A stretch of 60,303 nt of DNA from Bifidobacterium sp. (GTDB lineage Bacteria; Actinomycetota; Actinomycetes; Actinomycetales; Bifidobacteriaceae), in contig NZ_JALCCV010000009.1 in the NCBI RefSeq assembly GCF_022640935.1, positions 1 to 60,303 on the forward strand, read 5' to 3'. Both the position numbers and the translations under genes were made by a program. Below, piece by piece: positions 45,120 to 55,238 of the stretch. The notes beneath the pieces are model-generated. The model did no database searches and was not told where the DNA came from. It was given only the letters and a program-made list of their open reading frames with translations. Positions within the stretch are counted from its first letter, which is position 1, and the number at the start of each line of letters is the position of its first letter.

Positions 45120-45237
45120 GCAAGTGTTTGGCGTGTGATCCTTCGCGACTCGGCCAAAATGTGGATAACTCGAAGCCTTCGACCACATAGGCCTGTACGG
45201 CTTGCGCGCAGAGCGGCGCAGACGATTCAATCGAATT

Positions 45238-46203
45238 ATGGATACTACGAGGCAAATTACGAGGCAAGGCGCGGCAGCGCCACAGCGTTTTTACACGGCG
45301 CACGCGCAGAGCCCGCCGAACACGGCTTTCGGCACTGATTCCCAAGGCGCGGGGGCGAACTATAGGCCAGCTGGGCAACGGGGCAGACCGCGGCATCAGA
45401 CGGTATTGCCTCCTGCTGGCAAGGCGCCCGAACAGCACAACCACAATGTGGTTGTGCTGACATCGCCGAGCGGGGGCATCGGGCTGAGTGTATTCGGCGC
45501 GATGTTGGCCTGGGAACTGCGGCTGCGTGGAATGGCCAGTGTTATGGTCGATGCCGATTTTCGCGCCGGCGGGCTGGATGTGCTGCTCGGCATCGAGGGC
45601 GAGGAAGGATCGCGCTTCGGAGCTGTAGATGCCCCTCTGGGCGTTGTCGACGGCGAATCGCTCAACCGCGACCTGCCTCGATGGGAGGATGTCGGCGTGC
45701 TGGCCTTCGATCCGTGGAACAGCAGTGCGCCTGAGTGGTGGGAGACGCAGGCGGCCATCCGAGCGCTCGCCGAAGTCAATGATGTGGTTGTGGTCGATGC
45801 CGCCGACGGGGCGGTTCTGGACGTGGTGCCCTCGTTGGCCCGGTCGCATCATGTTATGGCGATCGAGCTTTCGGTGCTGGGCTTGGCCCGGGCGAAGGCG
45901 CATATGGCGAGAATCGAAGCGCTCGACACCGGTGGCCGCAATGCTGTAGTTCGCAAAGATTCGCTGCTGGTCGTCGGCATGCAGCCGCATGATCTGCGCG
46001 GTGGCGTGGGGAGCCTGAGCGTGCACGAAGCCGCAGAGTATCTGTCGTGCGAGGTCATCGGCCCGATCCGCTCCTCCAAACGATTGCAACGCAGCCTGCT
46101 TGACGGAGCCGGCATCCGGCGCCTCGGGATGGGAAGCGCAGGCAGCGTGCGTCTTCTGGCGGAGCGGATCAAGGCCTCGTTGGCCAAAGGCGGTCAACTA
46201 TGA
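45238..46203 (+). CDS. tadZ: TadZ/CpaE-like MinD-family protein of the tad locus
   Basis: 321 aa. Polar localisation factor of the tight-adherence pilus. After a 60-residue basic N-terminus the ParA/MinD fold begins at NVVVLTSPSGGIGLSVF; the deviant Walker A (KGGxGKT) has become SPSGGIGLS (76-84), without either lysine, so ATP hydrolysis is doubtful. VMVDADFRAGGLDVLLG and DVVVVDAADG keep the rest of the fold. TTCAAT lies 6 nt before the ATG, suggesting a leaderless start. Its stop overlaps tadA by 4 nt. Confidence 0.82.
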   Translation: MDTTRQITRQGAAAPQRFYTAHAQSPPNTAFGTDSQGAGANYRPAGQRGRPRHQTVLPPAGKAPEQHNHNVVVLTSPSGGIGLSVFGAMLAWELRLRGMASVMVDADFRAGGLDVLLGIEGEEGSRFGAVDAPLGVVDGESLNRDLPRWEDVGVLAFDPWNSSAPEWWETQAAIRALAEVNDVVVVDAADGAVLDVVPSLARSHHVMAIELSVLGLARAKAHMARIEALDTGGRNAVVRKDSLLVVGMQPHDLRGGVGSLSVHEAAEYLSCEVIGPIRSSKRLQRSLLDGAGIRRLGMGSAGSVRLLAERIKASLAKGGQL

Positions 46204-47207
46204 CTGACGAACTGATGCTCGGCCCGTTGCAAGACATGGCATGCGATCCAGCTCTCACCGACCTCGCAGTGACCGGCGACGGCCGGGTATGGGCTGATTA
46301 CGGCGACGGCATGGTCGAGGCGCATCCCAGCATCCCGTTTCGTTCGCCCGACGTGATCCGCGAATACGCGGTCCGGCTGTGTGCGCAGCTCGGGTGCCGG
46401 CTTGATGACGCCTGTCCGATAGGCGATGCGTCGGGAGCCAGCGGGATTCGCGTCCACGCTGTAATAGCGCCCATCGTGACGGCAGGGGCAGCGATATCCA
46501 TTCGTCTGCCCAAGCGCGGCCACGACGATTTGCGTGCATTGCGCAGCCAAGGTCTCTTTCCCAAACCATGGCTGGCAATGCTCCTTGCCTTGGTGCGCGC
46601 CCATGCCAGCATCCTCATCACCGGCGGCACTGGCGCGGGCAAAACCACACTGCTCAAGGCACTGTTGGAAACCTGCGATCCGGCCGAACGCATAGTCAGC
46701 GTCGAAGAGGTGCGTGAGCTCGGCAGCATACGGCGCGATAACCATGTCTCGCTGCTGAGCAGGGCGGCGAATGTCGAAGGTGCCGGCGCCATAGGGCTCG
46801 GTGAACTGGTCAAGGCCACGTTGCGCATGCGGCCGGATCGCGTGATCCTCGGGGAATGCCGAGGAGAGGAGATTGCCGATCTGCTGCGCGCCTTCAATTC
46901 GGGGCATCGCGGCGGCATGGCGACACTGCACGCCGACAGCGTTGAACGAGTGCCTGCGCGCTTGACCTCGTTGGGGCTGCTCGCCGGATTGAGTCCGCAG
47001 ACCTTGGCTATGCTCGCCGAAAACGCTTTCGACGTCGTCGTGCATGTGCAGCGTGCACGACGGGGACGCTGCATCTCGCAAATCGGCGATTTTCGGGTCG
47101 AATTCGGGGTCTTGACCACACGTGAGCTCGCCCGGTGGGACGGCAGAGGGCCGCCGATCCACACGGAACAGTGGCGGGAATTCGCACGGCGATGGATGCA
47201 GGATTGA
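46200..47207 (+). CDS. tadA: Tad pilus assembly ATPase TadA/CpaF
   Basis: 335 aa secretion ATPase that powers pilus assembly at the inner face of the membrane. Walker A is ITGGTGAGKTTL, the Asp box includes SVEEVREL, Walker B is RPDRVILGECRGEE, and the His box is GHRGGMATLHADS. It is shorter than proteobacterial TadA because the N-terminal extension is reduced, as in other actinobacterial loci. ATGA overlap with tadZ shows coupling. Confidence 0.94.
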   Translation: MTDELMLGPLQDMACDPALTDLAVTGDGRVWADYGDGMVEAHPSIPFRSPDVIREYAVRLCAQLGCRLDDACPIGDASGASGIRVHAVIAPIVTAGAAISIRLPKRGHDDLRALRSQGLFPKPWLAMLLALVRAHASILITGGTGAGKTTLLKALLETCDPAERIVSVEEVRELGSIRRDNHVSLLSRAANVEGAGAIGLGELVKATLRMRPDRVILGECRGEEIADLLRAFNSGHRGGMATLHADSVERVPARLTSLGLLAGLSPQTLAMLAENAFDVVVHVQRARRGRCISQIGDFRVEFGVLTTRELARWDGRGPPIHTEQWREFARRWMQD

Positions 47208-47284
47208 CCGTGTCAATATCGTTGTGCCGGCGGTGCCGCGCCGGTTTCATGCGTTGTTTTGGCAGACAAAGGACTGGTGCGCGT

Positions 47285-47959
47285 ATGCAATGGCTGACAG
47301 GAACGACGGCGCTATGCGCCGCGCTGGCCTCGTTCGCATGGGCGGCAACATGGCACGCGTGGCGTGCGCAGCGGCGTCTTCGAGCGATAGCCGCTGTGCG
47401 CGCAACGGCGTATGCCCGCATCGGCATCGCGGCGACGCTCGCCGCCCTGAAAGCTCGCGTGCGCTCGGGGGCTTCGCTGCGCCAGGCTTTCGCCGCAGCA
47501 ATTCCCAGCGACCATGGTATGCGGATTTTTGGGCGGTCTGCAGGGGACTATGAACGATTGCGCATGATGCTGCGCGCGCGGGCTTTGGAGCAGGAGACGC
47601 AAGACCAGATCGACTGCGTCGCCGCCGAGCTGAATCTGGCGTATCGGCTGAGCGAACGCCTGGGGTGCGAAGCCCGGCGATGCCTTGACGCGGTCGTGGC
47701 GTCGCACCGCCGTTCGCAAATGCTGCACGGTCTCGCCCGCGGCGCCTTTGCCATGCCCGAGGCCACCATCAGGCTTCTCTCAGCGCTTCCGTTCGGCACG
47801 TTGATGCTCGGAGAGCTGCTGGGAGCCAGGCCCTTGGTCTTTCTGCTTGGATCGGCGACAGGATGGGCTTGTCTGTCGGCCGGCGCCGCAGCCTACGCCA
47901 TAGGGATTGTCTGGGTGCATGCGATGCTGCGTTCCCTGCACCACGTTGCGCCGGAATAA
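47285..47959 (+). CDS. tadB: Tad pilus membrane platform protein TadB
   Basis: 224 aa from the ATG at 47285, which starts directly before the first membrane segment and follows AAAGGAC. An earlier ATG at 47192 would overlap tadA by 16 bp and add a cysteine/arginine-rich extension. Hydrophobic segments lie at both ends around a basic cytoplasmic region (LRAIAAVRATAYARIG ... RARALEQETQDQID). It resembles the short TadB form of actinobacteria, a GspF-type platform subunit. The assignment depends strongly on context. Confidence 0.78.
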   Translation: MQWLTGTTALCAALASFAWAATWHAWRAQRRLRAIAAVRATAYARIGIAATLAALKARVRSGASLRQAFAAAIPSDHGMRIFGRSAGDYERLRMMLRARALEQETQDQIDCVAAELNLAYRLSERLGCEARRCLDAVVASHRRSQMLHGLARGAFAMPEATIRLLSALPFGTLMLGELLGARPLVFLLGSATGWACLSAGAAAYAIGIVWVHAMLRSLHHVAPE

Positions 47960-48066
47960 GATCTTCTATCGCGCCGACTCGCAGCGGCATGCCCTGTGCT
48001 ATGCGCGTCGATAGGCGCGTCGGGAACGGCTGATCGCATCAATCGATATACATTCAAGGAGACGCC

Positions 48067-48624
48067 ATGGGTTATGCGTTCTTGGCTGGCATATGCGCCT
48101 TTCTGAGCTGTTTGCTGGCGTGCCGCCGGCCGAAGCGCGGCCTGCTTGATGCGCCTGTCGGCGGCAAAAGCATCCGGCGCCCCGTGCCTTCCAACACCTT
48201 GGTGCTGGCGATGCTCGCCGTGGCTGTGCGGCAGGGTTCCTCGCTCCCTCGGGCGCTTCAGGCAGTGGGGGATACCGTCAGCGGAGGTTTCGGCGTTGCG
48301 CTGCTGTCCGTCGCTGATGCGCTCAACGCCGGGCGTGGGTGGCGAGATGCCTGGAACAATGCGCTCCGGGCGCAGAAGCATACGCAGCATGCGCAAACGA
48401 TGCAAACCCTGCATGATGCGTTGAGCGAGGCGTGGGTGCATGGCTCATCGCCTGTGGGGCCATTGGAAACCGCAATCGAACAGGAGGACGAAGCGCAACG
48501 TGCGGCCATCGAACAAGGTGCTTCCCGACTGTCGGTGCGTCTGCTCATCCCTACTGGCCTGTGCTTCCTCCCATCATTCATCCTCATAGGGGTGGTACCG
48601 GCCATCGCTTCTTTCGCGGCATAG
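48067..48624 (+). CDS. tadC: Tad pilus membrane platform protein TadC
   Basis: 185 aa, GspF-type. It has an N-terminal membrane segment, a cytoplasmic helical region with VLAMLAVAVRQGSSLPRALQAV, and a C-terminal hydrophobic hairpin (LIPTGLCFLPSFILIGVVPA), the most conserved part of the T2SSF domain. CAAGGAGA precedes the ATG. It pairs with TadB to form the assembly platform. There are 107 bp to tadB. Confidence 0.85.
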   Translation: MGYAFLAGICAFLSCLLACRRPKRGLLDAPVGGKSIRRPVPSNTLVLAMLAVAVRQGSSLPRALQAVGDTVSGGFGVALLSVADALNAGRGWRDAWNNALRAQKHTQHAQTMQTLHDALSEAWVHGSSPVGPLETAIEQEDEAQRAAIEQGASRLSVRLLIPTGLCFLPSFILIGVVPAIASFAA

Positions 48625-48926
48625 GGTCAGGTGGTCTGTCGCTATGCGACGATGCGGTTGTCAAGAAGCCGAGCCGTCGACCGAAGCAGCGGTTCAGATG
48701 CGTGGTTCCAGATGGGCGTCGATGGGGGCCGGCTCATGGGGCTGCAACCCGGCACGGTGGATGACGCTTTTCGAATATGTGGATGCAGCGGCACCGACAC
48801 GCCGAGGTTGTGGACAACCAGGACCCTTTGACCACATGACCCGGAATCGGGCGCATCCGCGACGCCTTTCAGCCACACTGGGAATGCCGGCGAAGCGACC
48901 GGACAATTCCGAGGAAAGGAACGATC
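48625..48926. other. Gap before the pilin gene
   Basis: 302 bp without a credible gene. It probably contains a separate promoter for the abundant pilin, but I cannot place the hexamers with confidence. AGGAAAGGA at its end is the ribosome site of the pilin gene. Confidence 0.4.
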
Positions 48927-49214
48927 ATGAATACGGAAATTCCCATCACCAGTGATGGCCAGGCGGGTGTCTTCCAGTATGCCAGAGACCAGATGGCAGG
49001 TCTGCTGCGCCGCGCCAGGCGCGAAGCGGTGCTCTTCGACGCCAATGTCAGGACTCTGGCCGGCGAAGCGGACGAAGGCGCGGCGACAGCTGAGTATGCG
49101 GTCGTGCTGGTCGCCGCCACTGGCTTCGCGGCCGTGCTGGTGGCGCTGCTCAAATCGGATGCCATCAGGACTCTGCTCAGCAATCTGGTGAAAAAAGCGC
49201 TGAATGTGGGGTGA
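48927..49214 (+). CDS. Flp/DUF4244-type pilin
   Basis: 95 aa. The processing region is GAATAEYAVVLVAATGFAAV: a glycine-alanine cleavage site, the +5 glutamate and tyrosine (EY), then a hydrophobic helix, as in type IVb Flp pilins. A long 50-residue leader precedes it, unusual for Flp but typical of DUF4244 proteins in actinobacterial tad loci. GAGGAAAGGA ribosome site. It should be the major pilus subunit after cleavage by a prepilin peptidase, which is not encoded in this window. Confidence 0.85.
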   Translation: MNTEIPITSDGQAGVFQYARDQMAGLLRRARREAVLFDANVRTLAGEADEGAATAEYAVVLVAATGFAAVLVALLKSDAIRTLLSNLVKKALNVG

Positions 49215-49219
49215 TCGCC

Positions 49220-49672
49220 ATGGCGAGCCGACTTGCTGTATGTCGATTCGTGGCGCAGCGGCGTGCGGCAGCATGGTGGCAAACGCTGGGCCGCAGACGG
49301 GATTCGGCCTTGCGGTCATTGCTCGAGCATGCGCCAGCCGGCGATGACCAAGGCGCTGTCACTGCTGAATTCGCGATGGTGCTCCCAGCGGTGATCGTCA
49401 TGGCGGCGCTGCTGATGTCGCTCACCAGGGCCGTGACGGTGAGCATGGACTGCCAGGATGCGGCTGCGGCAGCAGCCAGGCAGCTCGTGATCACCGCGGG
49501 CGAGGCAGACGCGAATGCCGTCGCCAGGTCTGTGGCGGGCGCGGGCGCTGTAGCAAGAGTCTCGCACGGCGAAGGAGCGTTCACTGTGAACGTCCAATGC
49601 CCGGTTTTGCCGGGGCCATTGAACATATTGCCGACGCGGGTGCATGCGTCCGCAACTGGGATCGAACAGTGA
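49220..49672 (+). CDS. tadE: TadE-like pseudopilin
   Basis: 150 aa. GAVTAEFAMVLPAVIVMAALL is the TadE processing and membrane motif with the +5 glutamate; the extracellular part ends with a beta-rich C-terminus containing one cysteine (another lies in the SMDCQDA helix). GGGGTG overlapping the pilin stop serves as the ribosome site. Minor pilin that assists pilus assembly. Confidence 0.85.
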   Translation: MASRLAVCRFVAQRRAAAWWQTLGRRRDSALRSLLEHAPAGDDQGAVTAEFAMVLPAVIVMAALLMSLTRAVTVSMDCQDAAAAAARQLVITAGEADANAVARSVAGAGAVARVSHGEGAFTVNVQCPVLPGPLNILPTRVHASATGIEQ

Positions 49673-49725
49673 CTTAAGTTCGTCGGAATGCAAGGACGCC
49701 GCAGAGGCAAGGAGGTCATGGAACT

Positions 49726-50175
49726 ATGAAAGCGACAGGAATGAAAGAAGCAAGGGAGGCGAAAGATGCTGAAGAGATGATTGAATCCGAGACACGAAAG
49801 AAAACGAATGTCGCTTCGCCGTGTGATGCGCGCGGCAGCGATCCGGGGACCGGGACGATAGCGGGTGCCATACTCATCATGCTGGCAGCCGTGATGCTGT
49901 CCGTCATCGCAGCTGCCGGAAGCTTGTTCATTGTCCAGGCCCGGGCGCGTTCCGCCGCCGACCTCGCGGCGCTCTCCTCCGCAACATCCTTATGGAATGG
50001 CAATGGGGAGCCCTGTGCCGAGGCGAAACGTATCGTTCTCGCGCACAAGGGCCGGCTCGAATCCTGCCGTATCGATGGCGAGGTCGTGGCCGTCAACGTC
50101 TCGGTGCGCACCCGGGTGCCGCTGATCTCCAGGATCTCCAGATCGGCCCGTGCCGGGCCTGTGGATTGTCTCTGA
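49726..50175 (+). CDS. TadF/TadG-like minor pilin (Rv3654c-type)
   Basis: 149 aa. After a charged 40-residue N-terminus, GTGTIAGAILIMLAAVML forms a pilin-like helix, followed by ARARSAADLAALSSAT, a motif shared with TadG and mycobacterial Rv3654c, and a cysteine pair (C at about 97 and 112) that may form a disulfide. AAGGAGG about 10 nt upstream of the ATG. Last gene of the tad cluster. Confidence 0.8.
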   Translation: MKATGMKEAREAKDAEEMIESETRKKTNVASPCDARGSDPGTGTIAGAILIMLAAVMLSVIAAAGSLFIVQARARSAADLAALSSATSLWNGNGEPCAEAKRIVLAHKGRLESCRIDGEVVAVNVSVRTRVPLISRISRSARAGPVDCL

Positions 50176-50299
50176 TCGGATGGGTGACGCAGCGGGTGGC
50201 CGGGTTGAACAGCGGCGCCAGTGTGACCGTGCGCACATTATTGCTCTGGTGCTGCCGTTTCGGTGGTGCGGCGGCAGCCGTGCGGTTATCGTTGCCACT

Positions 50300-51310
50300 A
50301 TGAGTACTGCGCATGCGACCGTGGCCCTGGTCGGCAATCCCTCCGCGAGCCGCGGCAGCGGGCCCAGGATCGGCGCACAAGTGTTGTCCCGCCTGAACGA
50401 GGAGGGCCTGCGGCATGATTTCGGCGTGCTTGATCTGACGGGTCGCAGCTATGAGGATTCGCTCGCGCAGGTTCGGGCTCGGAGAGATGATTTTGGCTTC
50501 CTCGTCGTGGCGGGCGGGGACGGCATGGTCTCCTTGGGACTCAACGCTGCTGCATCGGATGGTGTGCCGCTCGGCATCGTTCCTATGGGTTCGGGCAATG
50601 ATTTCGCCCGCGGTCTGGGGATGCCCGTGAATCGCATGAATGACGCGGTTCATGACATCGTCGCGTCGATTGTCGCTGGAAGCCGACGTAAAGTCGACAT
50701 GGGTGTTATCAGATTCGTGGCGGGAGGCGCGAGTGATTCGGACGGCGAGTTGTTGGAATCAACTAGGGATTCGAGTGCGCGGTATTTCGCGGGAATGCTG
50801 TCGTGCGGGCTGGATGCGAGCATCAACGACCGCGCGAATCATTCGAGGTTGCCCATCGGCCCGATGCGGTATTTCGCTGCAACGCTTAGGGAAGTCATCC
50901 ATTTGCAACAGTATGGTTACCATATCCGGGCCGTGCTGCCAAACGGGAATACAGACGAGCGCACCATCGTGACACCGCTGTTGGCCGTCGCCAACTCGCG
51001 CCATGTCGGCGGCGGCATCGAGCTGTCGCCGAAGTCCGAGTTCGATGACGGGCTGCTCGATCTGGTATGGCTCAATCGCATGCCGTCGCCGGCGCAGATC
51101 GTGAATGCGCTGTCGAAAGCCTACAACGGAACATTGTTCACTACCGGATTATTCGGGTGGCAGCGCGTGCGCGCCATCCACATCGAGGGCTCGTCTCAAG
51201 GGGTCGAGCCGCCTGCCCTGATGGCGGATGGCGAATACGCAGGGCATTTGCCTGTAACGGTCACAGTGCGACCGCAAGGCCTGAACCTGCTTGTTCCTGC
51301 AAAGGCATAG
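50300..51310 (+). CDS. Diacylglycerol/sphingosine kinase-family lipid kinase
   Basis: 336 aa, DgkB/YegS fold. It shows VALVGNPSASRGSG at the start, the nucleotide-binding VVAGGDGMVSLGLNAA and the conserved VPMGSGNDFARGLG. It would phosphorylate diacylglycerol or a related lipid. The ATG at 50300 is preceded at 7 nt by TATCGT without a ribosome site, suggesting a leaderless message; upstream in-frame sequence overlaps the tad gene and is unlikely to be translated. Confidence 0.92.
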   Translation: MSTAHATVALVGNPSASRGSGPRIGAQVLSRLNEEGLRHDFGVLDLTGRSYEDSLAQVRARRDDFGFLVVAGGDGMVSLGLNAAASDGVPLGIVPMGSGNDFARGLGMPVNRMNDAVHDIVASIVAGSRRKVDMGVIRFVAGGASDSDGELLESTRDSSARYFAGMLSCGLDASINDRANHSRLPIGPMRYFAATLREVIHLQQYGYHIRAVLPNGNTDERTIVTPLLAVANSRHVGGGIELSPKSEFDDGLLDLVWLNRMPSPAQIVNALSKAYNGTLFTTGLFGWQRVRAIHIEGSSQGVEPPALMADGEYAGHLPVTVTVRPQGLNLLVPAKA

Positions 51311-51553
51311 CATGCGGTTTCCGGTCGGCGCGCCGACGCGGCAGACCGGCCTTGAGCGGTGATCGCGCTTGGGCAAGGGTCGCGCCTTGCGGGGAACATG
51401 GGTTCAAGGAAACGCAGCTTGTGGGAATATATAGCCTGCGGACGCATATACCGCGTGGATGCAGCGGGCGTGGACACACGAGCCGCGGGAATGCAGGCTG
51501 CAGCGGCTGCAGCGAATGAAATACGTGATGGGATCGCTTGAGGGAGCAAGATA

Positions 51554-54475
51554 ATGGCATTGGCGTTATACCGCAGATACAGGCCCGACACGTTCGCCGG
51601 CGTGATCGGACAGGATCAGGTCACGGTGCCGCTCTCCCGCGCGCTCGACGAGGGCAAGCTCACCCATGCGTATCTTTTCTCGGGGCCGCGCGGATGCGGC
51701 AAAACCAGTTCCGCCCGCATTCTCGCCCGGTGCATCAACTGCGAGCAAGGGCCGACATCGCATCCATGCGGCGAATGCGAGAGCTGCCGCGATCTGGCGA
51801 CCGGAGGGCCGGGATCGATCGATGTCGTCGAGATCGACGCGGCAAGCCACAACGGGGTCGATGATGCCCGCGAACTGCGCGAACGCGCTACATTTGCCCC
51901 TGCGCGTGATCGCTACAAGATTTTCATCCTCGACGAGGCCCATATGGTCACGCAGCAAGGTTTCAACGCGCTGCTGAAAATCGTCGAAGAACCACCCGAG
52001 CATGTGATGTTCATTTTTGCTACTACTGAGCCGGAGAAGGTCATCGGCACGATCCGATCGCGCACGCATCATTACCCCTTCCGACTTGTGCCGACGGAGG
52101 TTATGGGCCCGTATCTGCAAGGGATTTGCAGACAGGAGCATATCGAAACAGAGCCCGGCGTGCTCAAGATCGCCATGCGTGCCGGTGGCGGTTCAGTGCG
52201 GGACACGCTCTCCGTGCTTGACCAGCTGATGGTCGGTTCGGTGAATGGCACCATCACGCGTGATTCGGCCATTTCTCTGCTCGGGTTCACGCCGGATGCT
52301 CTGATCGGCGAAGCTATAGACGCTGTGATCGGCCGCGATGGCGGAAAATTGTACGGCGTCGTGCAGAAAGTCGTTGTCGGAGGATTTGATCCGCGCCGCT
52401 TCGTTGAAGACCTGCTCTCGCGAGTCCGCGATCTGCTCGTGCTGACTCTGGGCGGAGAACGCGCGGAAAGCATGCTCGGCGACGATTCCGCGGCCGAGGA
52501 CATGAAGCATTTGCGCATGCAGGCTTCGGCGTTGGGCTTGACTGCCCTGAGCACCATGGCCGAAACGATCAATGCGGCGCTCGCCGCCATGACCGGGGCG
52601 GTGTCTCCGCGCATGCGGTTGGAGCTGCTGGCCGCACGCCTGCTGGCCGGTCGCGATCCTCAGACCACGCTCATTGTGGGCACCACGAATGCGCATGCGG
52701 ATGCCGACGGCATCGCGTCTGCACCGGGCGCCGCCGGGCACTCAGGGCGGGATCGGCAGGGCTCGGCCCGCAGCGGTTTTGCCGGCTCGAACCGAAGAAA
52801 TGCCCCCGGGCAGACCAATGCCACACCCAATGCTGTTGCGCAAAGGAATACGGAACCCATTTCCGCGTCCGTTGAACATGCCGGCGCAGTTCACGCCGCC
52901 GCGAATATGCCCGCTGCTGCCGAGGGCTTCGAATCGGCGTCGGTTGCCGCGTCTGCCGACGCTGGTGCATCGGTCTCGCCCGCATCGCAAACGGCGGCGC
53001 GCGGCGCAAGCCCTGCAACGAATGCTGCGCCGGCCGCCTCGCAGGGTGCCGGCGATGGTGCGGTGTCGGTGGCGGACGCCCGCAGCGTGGATGAACGGTG
53101 GGACGCCGTCGTCGCCGCGCTGCCTGACGATGTGCGCGAATACGTCACGCGCGACAAGGTCGTGCGCGTCGCCCTCGCTTCGAATTCGGCGGGCAAGCAA
53201 CGGGTCGCGATGACCTTCGACCGGCCGTTGAGCCAGCATGCTTTCGCGCTCGCCGTCTCCTCAGATCAGGAGCATCAAGGGCGCAAGGCGGCGAAAGTCG
53301 TTCTCGCCGGCGTGCGCACGATTTTCGGAGAGAACACGATGATCGCGCCGACAACAGTCGCGGCCAATGGCGAGCGGGTGGAGCCGACCGCGCGCATGGA
53401 CACGCAACAGCTTGCACAGGTCAAGAAGCAGATCGTCATGGAGAAGGCCGGTTTGGCTTCGGCCGGCCTCGCTGCGCACGTCGCGCCGCATGCCTCCGGC
53501 CATCCCAAAGAGGGCAAAACGCCCGCAGCCGACGGCTCGGACAACTCAGACGAACCCGTTCACCGGACGGCGCAAAACAACCAGGAGGGCGCAACCGCGC
53601 ATGAACCGGCGGCTGGGCTTGATAATGAAGATCCTTGGCTGCATTCGTCGCCCACCGTACAGGTACAGGATGCCGGCCGAAACGAGCACGAAGAAGACGG
53701 CAGCGTTTCCGCTGTGGATGCGGGAGCGGCGGGCAAGGGCCCTGCAGAGCCGAATCCGCTAGAACAATCTCCAGCCGTATCGCAATTCTTGCCGCGCGAA
53801 CAGCAGCAACAGCCGCTGGCAGGCTCCTCTCACGGGCCCCAACACGCTCAACCGCATCACAGGCATGTAGCCGTCCCAGATATGAGCAATGACGAGGACC
53901 CTTGGTCAATGCCCCCTGAACCGATGCCCGACGACGAGATCGAAGGCATTGCCCCGCCGGATCGCGGCGGCGGCTTCGCCGGGCATAACGGCGCACACGA
54001 CCAGGACGAAGACCCTTGGGCGGTGCAGCCGCAGAATCTTGGCGTCGCCATGGAACCGGGCATGCAATCAGATGCTTGGCCTGGCGGGCGGCCACATGTG
54101 CAGGCAGACACGCAATCAGCGTCCGGATTCGCCGTTGCAGGGCGGCTCGGCCCTGATGCGTCGGCGGTGTCGGGCCAGTCGGCTGCAAGACATGATGCTG
54201 ATAACGAGCCGCATAGCTCATCAGCGGCTGCGACTGCTGGGCCTGATACCGACGCAGCTGCCGTGAGCTCTGCCCCAAACGATCCGCAAGTCGCGTCCGA
54301 AGACGACGAGTACTCGTTGAACGACGAATCACTCGGCGCGGCGACAGCAATGGGCCTGGAAGAGATCGAGAAGTTGTTCGAGGTAAAAGGCGTCGAAGAT
54401 TTCGCCGCCGACGATCCGCACAACCCGAGGAACATCCAACCGCCCAGCAAGGCCCGCAAACAGCAGGAAAACTGA
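51554..54475 (+). CDS. dnaX: DNA polymerase III subunits gamma/tau
   Basis: 973 aa. Clamp-loader ATPase. The AAA+ region has the Walker [16 protein letters not shown], a four-cysteine zinc module (CINC...CGECESC), Walker B FILDEAH and the sensor [16 protein letters not shown]. Domain III ends near residue 370. The remaining 600 residues are alanine/glutamine-rich and disordered, with one folded segment (about 510-620). Three copies of an EDPW motif occur in the tail at 692, 781 and 819. GAGGGAG precedes the ATG. No obvious frameshift slippery site is visible for making gamma. recR follows 70 bp downstream, the usual dnaX-recR pairing. Confidence 0.95.
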   Translation: MALALYRRYRPDTFAGVIGQDQVTVPLSRALDEGKLTHAYLFSGPRGCGKTSSARILARCINCEQGPTSHPCGECESCRDLATGGPGSIDVVEIDAASHNGVDDARELRERATFAPARDRYKIFILDEAHMVTQQGFNALLKIVEEPPEHVMFIFATTEPEKVIGTIRSRTHHYPFRLVPTEVMGPYLQGICRQEHIETEPGVLKIAMRAGGGSVRDTLSVLDQLMVGSVNGTITRDSAISLLGFTPDALIGEAIDAVIGRDGGKLYGVVQKVVVGGFDPRRFVEDLLSRVRDLLVLTLGGERAESMLGDDSAAEDMKHLRMQASALGLTALSTMAETINAALAAMTGAVSPRMRLELLAARLLAGRDPQTTLIVGTTNAHADADGIASAPGAAGHSGRDRQGSARSGFAGSNRRNAPGQTNATPNAVAQRNTEPISASVEHAGAVHAAANMPAAAEGFESASVAASADAGASVSPASQTAARGASPATNAAPAASQGAGDGAVSVADARSVDERWDAVVAALPDDVREYVTRDKVVRVALASNSAGKQRVAMTFDRPLSQHAFALAVSSDQEHQGRKAAKVVLAGVRTIFGENTMIAPTTVAANGERVEPTARMDTQQLAQVKKQIVMEKAGLASAGLAAHVAPHASGHPKEGKTPAADGSDNSDEPVHRTAQNNQEGATAHEPAAGLDNEDPWLHSSPTVQVQDAGRNEHEEDGSVSAVDAGAAGKGPAEPNPLEQSPAVSQFLPREQQQQPLAGSSHGPQHAQPHHRHVAVPDMSNDEDPWSMPPEPMPDDEIEGIAPPDRGGGFAGHNGAHDQDEDPWAVQPQNLGVAMEPGMQSDAWPGGRPHVQADTQSASGFAVAGRLGPDASAVSGQSAARHDADNEPHSSSAAATAGPDTDAAAVSSAPNDPQVASEDDEYSLNDESLGAATAMGLEEIEKLFEVKGVEDFAADDPHNPRNIQPPSKARKQQEN

Positions 54476-54545
54476 GTGCAGAAGACTGAATAAAACAAGA
54501 CTGGGCAGACGCGAGACTGGCAGCAGAGAAAACCGAGGAAAACCT

Positions 54546-55148
54546 ATGGCATTGGCTTACGATGGCGCGATCCAGCGCCTGATCGACGCATTCGCGCGTT
54601 TGCCCGGCATCGGGCCGAAAGGCGCGCAGCGCATCGCCTTCTACCTGCTTTCCGCCAGCGGCGAGGAATCCCAGGATCTGGCCGAGGCTATCAGCGAGGT
54701 CAAGGAGAAGGTGCGCTTCTGCGACATCTGCGGCAACGTGTGTGAGAGCAGCCCTTGCCCGATCTGCGCCGACCCGCGGCGCGATCACAGCCTCATCTGC
54801 GTGGTCGAAGAGCCCAAGGACGTGATGAGCATCGAGCGCACGCGCGAGTATCACGGCACCTATCATGTGCTGGGCGGCGCCATCAACCCGATGGCCAACG
54901 TGGGGCCGAATGATCTCAATATCCCCAAGCTGCTGGACCGCCTCAAAACCGACGAGGTCAAGGAGATCATCCTTGCCCTGGACCCCAATATCGAAGGCGA
55001 GGCGACAACCACGTATCTCAGCCGGCTCCTGTCTCCGCTAGGCATCCTCGTCACCCGGCTGGCCAGCGGACTGCCCGTCGGCAGCGACTTGGAATACGCC
55101 GACGAAATCACGCTCGGACGCGCGCTCGCCGGACGCCGCGAGGCGTAG
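54546..55148 (+). CDS. recR: Recombination mediator RecR
   Basis: 200 aa, full length. RecFOR pathway protein loading RecA at gaps. It has the helix-hairpin-helix [14 protein letters not shown], the C4 zinc finger [16 protein letters not shown], and a Toprim domain ([24 protein letters not shown]). GAGGAAAA before the ATG. Likely co-transcribed with dnaX. Confidence 0.97.
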   Translation: MALAYDGAIQRLIDAFARLPGIGPKGAQRIAFYLLSASGEESQDLAEAISEVKEKVRFCDICGNVCESSPCPICADPRRDHSLICVVEEPKDVMSIERTREYHGTYHVLGGAINPMANVGPNDLNIPKLLDRLKTDEVKEIILALDPNIEGEATTTYLSRLLSPLGILVTRLASGLPVGSDLEYADEITLGRALAGRREA

Positions 55149-55238
55149 GGCGAGCGGCGGCAAATCGACCATCCGCATAATCGTGCCATTTGCGTACAAT
55201 GATCGCAGCAAATCAGCGAAAACAAGGATTGGACAGTC

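Noticed and set aside
51311..51553. SRP (4.5S) RNA gene upstream of dnaX, as in some actinobacteria
   Set aside because: The conserved GGAAGGAAGCAGC-type loop is not present; only a loosely similar AAGGAAACGCAGC occurs. A 47-codon frame there also lacks support.
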